Positions 1 through 7,767 of a stretch of 43,840 bases of DNA are shown piece by piece (the stretch's first letter is position 1; every line of letters begins with the position of its first letter). Source of the DNA: Bacillota bacterium (GTDB lineage: Bacteria > Bacillota > Proteinivoracia > UBA4975); assembly GCA_012523545.1 (NCBI GenBank), contig JAAYIH010000049.1, forward strand, positions 1 to 43,840, read 5' to 3'. The position numbers and the translations under genes were made by a program. The notes beneath the pieces are model-generated. The model did no database searches. It was not told the origin of the DNA and worked only from the letters and a program-made list of their open reading frames with translations.

Positions 1-1
1 C

Positions 2-199
2 GGCCAGGTCATCTGCATCCCCACGGCGCCTGCCCCGCCCCAGTGCCCCAACGGCTTCCTGTACACCATCCGGCCCGGGGACACCTTCTTCCTGCTGGCC
101 CAGCGTTTCGGCACCACGGTGCAGGCCATTCAGCAGGCCAACCCCGGCGTCAACCCCGACAACCTGCAGGTCGGTCAGGTCATCTGTATTCCCAACTAA
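2..199 (+). CDS. LysM-domain protein, C-terminal fragment
   Basis: This is the 3' end of a gene that begins outside the window. The 65 visible residues contain the end of one LysM repeat (GQVICIP), a short Pro-rich linker, and a complete LysM repeat starting YTIRPGDTFFLLAQRFGTT and ending GQVICIPN. LysM modules bind peptidoglycan or chitin glycans, so the protein is probably a cell-wall or spore-cortex associated protein. Any catalytic domain would lie upstream and cannot be seen. The stop is followed directly by an intrinsic terminator, so this is the last gene of its transcript. Confidence 0.85.
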   Translation, partial: GQVICIPTAPAPPQCPNGFLYTIRPGDTFFLLAQRFGTTVQAIQQANPGVNPDNLQVGQVICIPN

Positions 200-215
200 G
201 CTCTCGGTACCATTG

Positions 216-241
216 CACCCTCGGCGAGGGTGTATTTTTAT
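216..241 (+). terminator. Intrinsic terminator after LysM gene
   Basis: A 7-bp stem (CACCCTC / GAGGGTG) with a three-base loop is followed by TATTTTTATT. It closes the LysM transcript and separates it from the ABC exporter operon. Confidence 0.75.
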
Positions 242-333
242 TCGGGGATATTCCGTGTATCGGAAAATTAAAGCTTTCATTAGTTTTTACCGGCATTTGG
301 GTTATTTCGCGGCTTTTTGGGTTGAGGCAGAGT

Positions 334-362
334 TTGTCAGGCTGCCTGCCTTGTGGTAACAT
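334..362 (+). promoter_or_regulatory. Candidate sigma-A promoter for the ABC exporter pair
   Basis: TTGTCA and TAACAT are separated by 17 bases, about 30 bases upstream of the first exporter start codon. The match is moderate. A small dyad TTCCG-N5-CGGAA lies at 251-265 further upstream and could be an operator; that is speculative. Confidence 0.4.
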
Positions 363-394
363 TTCTGTATGCATATATTGTTGGGGGCGAGACG

Positions 395-2137
395 ATGAAA
401 TCGTTTTCACATTTGCGGGAATTCTTTCGGGACAATGCCTGGCGGTACGTGGTGGGCATTTTTTGGCTAATCGTTGTAAACATTATTAGCCTCCAATTTC
501 CCCGTTTGCTGGGGGAAGTCACCGACCTGATCAACATGCGCCAAATTGGGACGGCGGATTTGCTGCGTTACGCCGGCTATATCGTCGCCATCGCCGTCGC
601 CATGGCGGTGGGGCGTTTTATGTGGCGCATCTTCATCATGGGTTCTGCGCGCAAAGTGGAGTATTTCCTGCGCAATAAATTGTTTGCCCACTTTGAAACC
701 CTTTCCGCCAACTTTTTCACCGAACACAAGACCGGCGACCTCATGGCCCACGCCACCAACGACGTGCGCGCCCTGCGCATGACCCTGGGGCCGGGGGTTC
801 TGATGTTGCTGGATTCAATTTTCATGACGGTGGTCACCGTCTACCTCATGGCCAACACCATCGACTGGAAGCTGACCCTGCTCGCCCTCCTGCCCATGCC
901 CTTCCTGGCCGGCCTGGCCGGCAGGCTGGGCAAGATGATCCACGGGCGTTTCCGGGCTGTGCAGCAGTCTTTTTCCGCCCTCACCGACCGGGTTCAGGAA
1001 AACCTCTCCGGAATCCGGGTGATCAAGTCCTTTGTTCAGGAAGAAGCGGAAATCCAACGGTTTGACCGGGCGGCCAGGGACTACGTAGTCAAGAATATGC
1101 AAATGATCAAGGTCTGGGGCCTGATGGGTCCCATGATTCAGCTTATCTCGGGAATCAGCTACCTCATCGTCCTGGGCTACGGCGGCATTATGGTCATCAG
1201 CGCTGCCATCACCCTGGGCGAACTGGTCGCCTTCAACACTTACCTGGGCATGCTGGTCTGGCCCATGATGGCACTGGGCCGGGTCATCAATGTCCTGCAA
1301 CGGGGGATTGCTTCCATGGAGCGACTGGGTGCCCTGCTTTCGGCCAAGCCCGAGGTGTTCGACGGCCCCGATTGCGTCGAGGTAAGCGAATTGAAGGGGG
1401 AAATCGAATTCCGCAACCTGGATTTCACCTATCCCAACGGCACCGAGGCGCTCAAGGGCATCAATATCCGGTTGCCGCGGGGCAAGACCCTGGCCATCAT
1501 CGGCCGTACCGGCAGCGGCAAGACCACCCTGGTCAACCTGTTGGTGCGCCTGTATAACCCCAAACCGGGGCAGCTCTTCATCGACGGAATTGACATCAAC
1601 CGCATTCCCCTCAAGGTGTTGCGGGAAAATATCGGTTTTGTACCCCAGGACAATTTCCTCTTTTCCGATACCATCGCCAACAACATCGCTTTCGCCGGCG
1701 AGTTCAGCCAGGAGGAGATTGAAGAGGCGGCGCGCCTGGCCCAGGTTTACGACAACATCGTCGACTTTCCCAACAAGTTCGAGACCATGTCGGGCGAGCG
1801 GGGGCTAACCCTTTCCGGCGGGCAGAAACAGCGGATATCCATTGCCCGGGCCCTCATCAAGGATCCGGCCATTCTCATTCTCGACGACTGCCTGTCGGCG
1901 GTGGATACCCACACCGAAGAGGAAATTCTCAAGGGCCTGCGTAAAGTCATGCAGACCCGGACCAGCATCATCATTTCCCACCGCGTATCCACCGTCAAGG
2001 ATGCCGACGAGATCATTGTTATGGACCAGGGCAGGATTGTTGAAAGGGGCACCCATCAGGAGCTGATCAGGCGGGGCGGCCTCTACCAGCACCTGTACCT
2101 GAAACAGCAATTGGAAAAGAAAGTGGCCGAGGCCTAA
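395..2137 (+). CDS. Heterodimeric ABC exporter, half with degenerate Walker B (BmrC/YheI-like)
   Basis: This 580-residue half-transporter has an N-terminal six-helix membrane domain (about residues 15-310) and a C-terminal ATPase domain. The ATPase has Walker A GRTGSGKT at about 370-377, signature LSGGQ at 473-477 and Walker B ILILDD at 493-498. The catalytic Glu is replaced by Asp498, the hallmark of the degenerate-site partner in heterodimeric exporters such as BmrCD and TM287/288. I start at the ATG at 395 because GGGGGCGAG lies just upstream; an in-frame ATG at 353 lacks a ribosome site. The partner gene follows 13 bases downstream. Likely substrates are drugs or lipophilic compounds; this is family inference. 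Confidence 0.9.
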   Translation: MKSFSHLREFFRDNAWRYVVGIFWLIVVNIISLQFPRLLGEVTDLINMRQIGTADLLRYAGYIVAIAVAMAVGRFMWRIFIMGSARKVEYFLRNKLFAHFETLSANFFTEHKTGDLMAHATNDVRALRMTLGPGVLMLLDSIFMTVVTVYLMANTIDWKLTLLALLPMPFLAGLAGRLGKMIHGRFRAVQQSFSALTDRVQENLSGIRVIKSFVQEEAEIQRFDRAARDYVVKNMQMIKVWGLMGPMIQLISGISYLIVLGYGGIMVISAAITLGELVAFNTYLGMLVWPMMALGRVINVLQRGIASMERLGALLSAKPEVFDGPDCVEVSELKGEIEFRNLDFTYPNGTEALKGINIRLPRGKTLAIIGRTGSGKTTLVNLLVRLYNPKPGQLFIDGIDINRIPLKVLRENIGFVPQDNFLFSDTIANNIAFAGEFSQEEIEEAARLAQVYDNIVDFPNKFETMSGERGLTLSGGQKQRISIARALIKDPAILILDDCLSAVDTHTEEEILKGLRKVMQTRTSIIISHRVSTVKDADEIIVMDQGRIVERGTHQELIRRGGLYQHLYLKQQLEKKVAEA

Positions 2138-2150
2138 GGGGGGAGCAGTC

Positions 2151-4211
2151 ATGGAAAATTACCACGAAGAACAAATTCTGGGCAAAGCCTATGACAGCAG
2201 GTTGATGAAAAGGCTGCTGGGCTATGCCAGGCCGTACTGGAAGGCTTTGCTGATTTCGGTGCTGCTCCTAGTGGTCATCACGGGAGTGGAGCTGGCAAAG
2301 CCCTGGCTGGTTCGCATTGCCATTGACGATTACATCGGGACCAAGACCTATATAGCTTTTGCTCCCGGGACCGAACCCGTGGCCGGGGTGGAGGTTCAGG
2401 GCCAAGTGCTGGTGCGGCAGGAACAGGTACAGGCGCCCGCCGGAGCTGTCCGGTACCAGGTGGCCGCCCATGCCGGCATTAATTACCTGGTGCCGACGGA
2501 ACTCAAGGGCAAGGAATACCGGGTGGAGGAAGACAGCGGGACGGTCTATTTTGTCACCGAAGCCGGCCGGTTCCCCGGCACCCCCATTGACCCCGAAGAA
2601 AACCGGGCGTTGCGGGCCGCAGACATTTCAGCGTTGATCCGCCTGGCGGTAATCTACCTGGCGGTCATTGCAGTGGGCTTCGTCTTTCACTACGGGCAGT
2701 TTTACCTGCTGAACAAGACGGGACAGCAAATCATCTTTGACCTGCGCCATCACGTCTTTTCCCATCTCCAGCAGATGTCCCTGCGCTTTTTTGACACCAA
2801 TCCCGTCGGCCGCCTCATTACCCGGGTGACCAACGACACCGAAGTCCTCAGCGAGCTGTTCACCGACGTCCTGGTCAACATGTTCAAGGATATTTTCACC
2901 CTGGCGGGCATCGTCCTGGTCATGCTGAGGATGAATGCCCGGCTGGCGTTGCTCTCCTTTGCCTTGCTGCCCCTGGTCATAGCGGCAACGTTTATTTATC
3001 GGACCATGGCCAGAAAGGCCTACCGCGAAGTGCGGGTGCGCCTGGCCAGAATCAACGCCTTCCTCCAGGAAAGCATTTCCGGCATGCGCATCATCCAGAT
3101 CTTCCACCAGGAGAAGAGGAAGTTCGACGACTTTGAGAAGATCAACCGCGCCCACCTGCGCGCCAGTTTGGGGGAACTCAAGGTCTTTGCCATTTTCCGC
3201 CCCTTCCTCAACTCCCTGTACTACTTTGGCGTCGCCCTGCTCATCTGGATCGGCGGCGGCGATGTCCTGCGGGGCGCCATCGAATTTGGCGTGCTTTACG
3301 CTTTTGTCCAATATGTCAAGATGTTCTTTGAGCCCATTAACCACATGGCCGAACGCTACAATATCATGCAGGCGGCTATGGCTTCCTCGGAGCGCATTTT
3401 CCAGCTGCTGGACACCAAACCCGAGATCACCAATATCGACAACCCCGTCAAGCCCGATATCCAGGGCAAAATCGAGTTCCGCAACGTCTGGTTTGCCTAC
3501 AATCCCGGCGAATGGGTGCTTAAGGATGTCAGCTTCACCGTCGAAAAAGGACAGACCGTGGCCATTGTCGGCGCCACCGGCGCCGGCAAGACGTCCATCA
3601 TCAACCTCATCAGCCGCCTCTACGATATTCAAAAGGGACAGATCCTCATCGACGGCATCGACATCAAGACCATGGATGTCAGCGAGCTGCGGCGTAACAT
3701 AGCCGTGGTCCTCCAGGATGTGTTCATGTTCAGCGGCACCATTGCCGACAACATCCGCCTCAACAATTACGACATCGACGATGAGCGCATCCACGACATC
3801 GCCGAGGCCGTGGATGCCGACAAGTTCATTTCTGCTTTGCCCCGGCAGTATCAGAGCGAGGTTAAGGAAAGGGGCGCCACCCTGTCGGCGGGACAGCGCC
3901 AGTTGGTGGCTTTTGCCCGGGCTCTGGCCTTTAATCCCAAGATTCTGGTCCTGGATGAGGCCACCGCCAACATCGATACCGAGACAGAGCAGATTATTCA
4001 GCGCGCTATGCGCACCATATCCAAGGACCGCACCACCATCGTGGTGGCCCACCGGCTGTCCACCATCCAAAACGCCGACAAGATCATCGTGCTGCACAAG
4101 GGTCAGGTGCGGGAGATGGGCAACCATCAGGAACTCCTGGCCAAGGGAGGCTATTACTACCACCTGTATCAGTTGCAGTACAAGGACCAGGAACTCACCG
4201 CCATCAGCTGA
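2151..4211 (+). CDS. Heterodimeric ABC exporter, catalytic half with extracellular insertion (BmrD/YheH-like)
   Basis: This 686-residue half-transporter pairs with the upstream gene. The ATPase domain has Walker A GATGAGKT at about 474-481, a non-consensus signature LSAGQ at 578-582 and an intact Walker B with catalytic Glu603 (LVLDE). Together the two proteins give one consensus site (this Walker A/B with the partner's LSGGQ) and one degenerate site. An insertion of about 90 residues, rich in Val, Gly and Glu, lies between the first two membrane helices (about 62-155), as in BmrD-type subunits where it forms an extracellular cap. The ribosome site AGGGGGGAG precedes the ATG. Confidence 0.9.
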   Translation: MENYHEEQILGKAYDSRLMKRLLGYARPYWKALLISVLLLVVITGVELAKPWLVRIAIDDYIGTKTYIAFAPGTEPVAGVEVQGQVLVRQEQVQAPAGAVRYQVAAHAGINYLVPTELKGKEYRVEEDSGTVYFVTEAGRFPGTPIDPEENRALRAADISALIRLAVIYLAVIAVGFVFHYGQFYLLNKTGQQIIFDLRHHVFSHLQQMSLRFFDTNPVGRLITRVTNDTEVLSELFTDVLVNMFKDIFTLAGIVLVMLRMNARLALLSFALLPLVIAATFIYRTMARKAYREVRVRLARINAFLQESISGMRIIQIFHQEKRKFDDFEKINRAHLRASLGELKVFAIFRPFLNSLYYFGVALLIWIGGGDVLRGAIEFGVLYAFVQYVKMFFEPINHMAERYNIMQAAMASSERIFQLLDTKPEITNIDNPVKPDIQGKIEFRNVWFAYNPGEWVLKDVSFTVEKGQTVAIVGATGAGKTSIINLISRLYDIQKGQILIDGIDIKTMDVSELRRNIAVVLQDVFMFSGTIADNIRLNNYDIDDERIHDIAEAVDADKFISALPRQYQSEVKERGATLSAGQRQLVAFARALAFNPKILVLDEATANIDTETEQIIQRAMRTISKDRTTIVVAHRLSTIQNADKIIVLHKGQVREMGNHQELLAKGGYYYHLYQLQYKDQELTAIS

Positions 4212-4220
4212 TTTTTATCT

Positions 4221-4343
4221 GCGACACCGGGGACGCATGCGACTGTCTCCTTTCCCGTTCCGCTCTGCGGCCAGACCGGGGCGCGCTCAAGCCCATGGCC
4301 ATGTCCCACGGCGGGAGTGAGACACGTAACGCGTCCCCGTCGC
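4221..4343. repeat. REP/MITE-like palindromic element, copy 1
   Basis: The stretch is bounded by inverted arms of about 30 bases (4221-4250 and 4314-4343), both carrying GCGAC, GGGGACGC and a GTCTC block in the same order. The core of about 60 bases is GC-rich and has no gene. The same arm motif (GGGGACG, 8-9 bases, TGTCTC) recurs at 7560-7679. Such elements in Clostridia resemble non-autonomous repeats moved by Y1/RAYT-type transposases; no transposase gene is present in the window, so mobility is inference. Confidence 0.7.
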
Positions 4344-4400
4344 ATTTGTCAGGGGAATTCCTCCTTTCTGTATCTTTGCTATATTATTTGCCTATGGATA

Positions 4401-4429
4401 TTGCCGCGGTCAGGCGAATAAGATATAAT
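4401..4429 (+). promoter_or_regulatory. Sigma-A promoter for the ATP-grasp gene
   Basis: TTGCCG and a perfect TATAAT are separated by 17 bases, ending 32 bases upstream of the TTG start codon. Confidence 0.6.
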
Positions 4430-4461
4430 TATCACGCGGAAAGGATGAAGGGGGTGTTGCC

Positions 4462-5520
4462 TTGAAGAAGATTGCCTTCGTCTACAATTGGGTACCGGAC
4501 AGGATGCGCAAAGGGATGCTGGTGGAATGTGCTGCCAAGAGTACAATTACAGCCGTCGAACAGGCTTTGCTTCGGGGGGGCAACGAGATTATCCCCGTCA
4601 ACCTTACTTCTGCGGATACATTGGCAGAGGTTTTTCAACAGAAGGGCAGGCCGGATTTCGCCTTTTGTATCGCCGAAGGTTTTTTGCACCAACCCCGCAC
4701 TCTATACAACGGCAACGGCGCCGCTCTGGTGCGGCGAAGCCTGGCTGAACTGGGGGTGCCTTATTCCCATTCCTCCGTTGAAGCCATGGAGCGTTGCCGC
4801 CAAAAGAACCTGACCTACGAGATTCTCCGCGCCCGGGGCATACCGTGTCCCTGGTATGTGGCGGTGGAGGAGGACGCGCTTCCCGACATACCGCTGTCCC
4901 GCTTTCCCCTGTTTGTCAAGCCGGCGGGAGGCGGCAACAGCATTGGCATTGACAAGGGTTCCGTCGTCCGCAATCCCAGGCAACTGGCTCGCCGCATTAG
5001 CACCTTAACCCGGATGCTGGGGCCCGTCGGTTTTGTAGCGGAGCAATTTTTGCCCGGTCCTGAGTACACAGTGGCAGTGCTGGGAAATGCCGATCCGGTG
5101 GTTTTGCCGCCCATATTCCTGGGCACCCACATCCGTTCAGCCAACATAAAAAGGCGGCGTAAAGAGCGCAGGGCGCCGCAGATTATCGGGCTGCACGAGG
5201 ACCTTTATTTCCGGTTGCGGGAGCTGGCATTGCAGTCTTTTATCGCCCTGGGGTGTGCCGATGTCGTCCGCGTAGACATCAAGGCAGATGCTGCAGGCAA
5301 CTTGTATGTCATTGACGTCAATGGCACGCCGTCCCTGGCGCCGGCATCGTCGTTGCCCCAGATGGCTGTGGCCGCCGGCCTGGAGTATGCCGAACTGATA
5401 AATCTGTTGCTTTACTATGGCATGAAGCGCGCCGGGGTGGCTTTTGCCGCTTCGGAGCTTGTGGCGGCGGCCGAGGAAAAGCTCTCGGCCTTGTACGGCG
5501 ACCAGCCCGTGGTGGCATGA
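4462..5520 (+). CDS. ATP-grasp ligase, D-Ala-D-Ala ligase-like
   Basis: The 352-residue protein has the C-terminal ATP-grasp fold of the D-Ala-D-Ala ligase family: a nucleotide-binding strand with FVKPAGGGNSIGI, and a metal-binding end with VVRVDIKAD and IDVNGTPSLAPASSLP. The N-terminal region does not show the substrate-binding HGG-S-EHEVS motif of true Ddl enzymes; it begins MKKIAFVYNWVPDRMRKGM. It may therefore ligate a different amino acid or carboxylate. The start is TTG, preceded by GGATGAAGGGGG. It is transcribed alone, from its own promoter to a strong terminator. I can assign the fold, not the substrate. Confidence 0.75.
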   Translation: MKKIAFVYNWVPDRMRKGMLVECAAKSTITAVEQALLRGGNEIIPVNLTSADTLAEVFQQKGRPDFAFCIAEGFLHQPRTLYNGNGAALVRRSLAELGVPYSHSSVEAMERCRQKNLTYEILRARGIPCPWYVAVEEDALPDIPLSRFPLFVKPAGGGNSIGIDKGSVVRNPRQLARRISTLTRMLGPVGFVAEQFLPGPEYTVAVLGNADPVVLPPIFLGTHIRSANIKRRRKERRAPQIIGLHEDLYFRLRELALQSFIALGCADVVRVDIKADAAGNLYVIDVNGTPSLAPASSLPQMAVAAGLEYAELINLLLYYGMKRAGVAFAASELVAAAEEKLSALYGDQPVVA

Positions 5521-5530
5521 CAGAACAGGG

Positions 5531-5561
5531 GACAGACCTGGACGGGTCTGTCTTTTGTTTT
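5531..5561 (+). terminator. Intrinsic terminator after ATP-grasp gene
   Basis: An 8-bp perfect stem (GACAGACC / GGTCTGTC) with a six-base loop is followed by TTTTGTTTT. Confidence 0.85.
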
Positions 5562-5647
5562 GCCCGTTTTTTGTGGCTGATGTCCCTGCATATTCCTTTC
5601 CCCGCGTGAATAATACGTACCAATAATTATGCCGACGGAGGTCGACT

Positions 5648-5881
5648 ATGAATTTGTTGGCTGCAGCCCCGGGCAAGCGGTACGTCATAGTCAGGATCAG
5701 GGATGAGGCTGTGCGCCGCCAGGCCGAGTGCCTGGGGATGGGGGAAGGAGAGGATGTGTATTGCGTGGCCAGACAGCGCAACGGCCCGGTAATTCTGGGC
5801 CGAAACGGGCAAATGGTGGCGGTGGGCGCCGAAACTGCCCGCAAAATTCAAATTACCCTTTGGCGCCCGCCAAGAGGATAG
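5648..5881 (+). CDS. feoA: FeoA-type protein of ferrous iron uptake
   Basis: The 77-residue protein matches the small SH3-like FeoA domain: RYVIVRIRDEAVRRQAECLGMGEG corresponds to the conserved family block in which a helix is followed by LG-(M/L)-x-x-G. FeoA is a cytosolic accessory factor of the FeoB ferrous-iron channel. A good ribosome site (GACGGAGG) precedes the ATG. The 3' end overlaps the start of feoB by about 22 bases, so translation is probably coupled. The AT-rich upstream stretch around 5608-5632 could hold an iron-dependent operator but has no clear box. Confidence 0.8.
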   Translation: MNLLAAAPGKRYVIVRIRDEAVRRQAECLGMGEGEDVYCVARQRNGPVILGRNGQMVAVGAETARKIQITLWRPPRG

Positions 5882-7551
5882 TCCTGGCCGGCAATCCCAA
5901 TGTGGGCAAGTCGGTGGTTTTTCACTTTCTGACCAGGAAATACGCCGAAGTGTCCAACTATCCCGGCACTACTGTGGAAGTGAGCCGGGGCAGATGGCAA
6001 TGCCATGAGGTCGCCGATACCCCGGGAGTCTACGGGCTGAACTGCGCCAACGACGAAGAACGCCTGGCCCGGGAAATTATAGACAAGGCGGAGATTATCG
6101 TCAACGTTGTGGATGCCACCCGGTTGCGCAGGGATTTGTTCCTGACCCTGCAGTTGCTGGATCTGGGCAAGCCCATGCTGGTTGTGGTCAACATGATGGA
6201 CGAGGCCAGGAGGAGCGGGAGGGTGCCTGACCTGGCCCGTTTGGAAGCAGAGCTGGGGGTGCCGGTGCTGCCGGCTGCCGCAGTAAGGGGGGAGGGGATG
6301 TCGGAGCTGGCCCGGGAGTTGGCCCGGCTTTGCCGGAACCCCCCTCGCCGGAGCGGCGGTGCATCACCCGGCAGCCCGGGCCGGCGCCAACGGGCCAATG
6401 CCATCAGCGCCGCCGTCACCGGGCTGTCCGACGGCAATACTGAGCTCTCCGCCGCGGACAGGTGGCTGACGCGGCCGGTGACGGGGCTGATGACGGCGGC
6501 TGCAGTGCTGGCGGCAATCTGGTGGGTGCTGGGAGGACTGGTGGCCGGCAAGTTGGTGGGCTTCACCGAAGGCATTGTTATGAACCGGTGGGTGATTCCG
6601 CCCCTGACCCGCGCCCTTAACGTGCTGTTGCCGCGTGGGGGGCTGCTGGCCCACGTGCTGGCGGGAGAATTGGGCGTGCTGACCATGGCCCTTGCCTATG
6701 GCCTGGGCCTGCTCCTGCCCCTGGTCTTCAGTTTTTACCTGTTGCTGGCGGTGCTGGAAGACTCGGGTTACCTGCCGCGCCTGGCAGTACTTCTGGATAA
6801 CACCTTCCGCCCCATGGGTCTCAACGGCAAGGCGGTGATTCCCCTCATCCTCGGCTTTGGCTGCGTCACCATGGCGGTGATATCCACGCGCATAATGTCC
6901 AGCCGCCGGGAGCGGATCATCCTTGCCTTTTTGCTGGGGTTGGCGGTGCCCTGCTCGGCTCAGACCGGCCTGATTGCGATGATGTTGGTACCCATGGGCC
7001 TGGGCTGGCTGGCGCTGTATGGGGGAATACTCCTGGGCATCTTCCTGGCGGCCGGGGTGCTTTTACACAGGATTATGCCCGGCGAGCCGGAGGGGTTGTT
7101 TTTGGAGCTGCCCCGCCTGCGCCTGCCCCGGCCCGGCAATGTGCTGCGCAAGTCCTGGGCCAAGGCCAGGGCCTTTGTCCAGGATGCATTGCCCCTCTTT
7201 GTCCTGGGAGCTGTGCTGGTATCGGTGCTGGACTACTTTCACGTGCTGGAGCAGCTGGAGCAGGTCATGGCCCCCATTACTGCCGGGTGGCTGAAACTGC
7301 CTCCTCAGGTGGTATGCGCTTTCATAATGGGAATTATCCGGAGGGATTTTGGCGCCGCCGGGCTGCTGGCTTTGGGTTTGGCCGGTTCCCAGCTCTTCGT
7401 GGCCCTGGTGACCATAACCCTGTTTGTTCCCTGCATTGCCACGCTGCTGGTCCTCGTCAAAGAGCACGGCGCGGCAATCGCAGCAGCGGTGTGGCTGGTT
7501 TCCATCATCACCGCAGTGGCGGTGGGGGGTATTCTGGCGGCAATTCTTTGA
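5860..7551 (+). CDS. feoB: Ferrous iron transporter FeoB, short form
   Basis: The protein joins an N-terminal GTPase domain to a membrane gate region. G1 is GNPNVGKS (about residues 11-18), G2 lies in NYPGTT, G3 is DTPG and G4 is NMMD. The membrane part contains the FeoB gate signature GFGCVTMAVISTRIMSSRRER followed by a PCSAQ segment. At about 563 residues it is shorter than classical FeoB (700-780). The reading frame is open further upstream inside feoA, but residues there are out-of-frame FeoA; homology begins at APAKRIVLAGNP, so I place the start at the TTG at 5860. No clear ribosome site is seen, consistent with coupling to feoA. Confidence 0.85.
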   Translation: MAPAKRIVLAGNPNVGKSVVFHFLTRKYAEVSNYPGTTVEVSRGRWQCHEVADTPGVYGLNCANDEERLAREIIDKAEIIVNVVDATRLRRDLFLTLQLLDLGKPMLVVVNMMDEARRSGRVPDLARLEAELGVPVLPAAAVRGEGMSELARELARLCRNPPRRSGGASPGSPGRRQRANAISAAVTGLSDGNTELSAADRWLTRPVTGLMTAAAVLAAIWWVLGGLVAGKLVGFTEGIVMNRWVIPPLTRALNVLLPRGGLLAHVLAGELGVLTMALAYGLGLLLPLVFSFYLLLAVLEDSGYLPRLAVLLDNTFRPMGLNGKAVIPLILGFGCVTMAVISTRIMSSRRERIILAFLLGLAVPCSAQTGLIAMMLVPMGLGWLALYGGILLGIFLAAGVLLHRIMPGEPEGLFLELPRLRLPRPGNVLRKSWAKARAFVQDALPLFVLGAVLVSVLDYFHVLEQLEQVMAPITAGWLKLPPQVVCAFIMGIIRRDFGAAGLLALGLAGSQLFVALVTITLFVPCIATLLVLVKEHGAAIAAAVWLVSIITAVAVGGILAAIL

Positions 7552-7559
7552 GTCTGCGC

Positions 7560-7679
7560 CACAGGGGACGTGTACAAGTGTCTCACGTCCATTGCCGGAA
7601 TCCGTGCAGTGGATTTGCGCGGCGGCGGTTTGTTGCCAAGCCGGGCGAAAGTGAGACAGCGGTACGCGTCCCCTGTGTG
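7560..7679. repeat. REP/MITE-like palindromic element, copy 2
   Basis: Inverted arms at 7560-7586 and 7651-7679 both read CACAGGGGACG, then 8-10 bases, then GTCTCAC. Arm sequence and total length (about 120 bases) match copy 1 at 4221-4343, while the core differs. It sits between feoB and the sugar operon. Confidence 0.7.
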
Positions 7680-7767
7680 TACCCGCGTCCCGCGCGTGCC
7701 CCAGCCGGCAGGAAATAGGGGAGAAATGGCAAATTATATGGTAGAACGAGCGAGGAGGGGAAGAGCA

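Noticed and set aside
353-394. Earlier ATG at 353 as start of the first ABC exporter gene
   Set aside because: There is no ribosome site, and it lies within the likely promoter; the ATG at 395 has GGGGGCGAG before it.
2628-4163. Long open frame (over 500 codons) antisense to the second ABC exporter gene
   Set aside because: It is the shadow of a GC-rich gene; the plus strand carries all ABC motifs, and the antisense translation has no recognisable domain or ribosome site.
4462-5520. Naming the ATP-grasp protein as ddl
   Set aside because: The N-terminal substrate motif of D-Ala-D-Ala ligases is not visible, so only the fold is assigned.
5600-5640. Fur box before feoA
   Set aside because: AT-rich blocks (ATAATTAT) exist but do not make a convincing 19-base Fur dyad.
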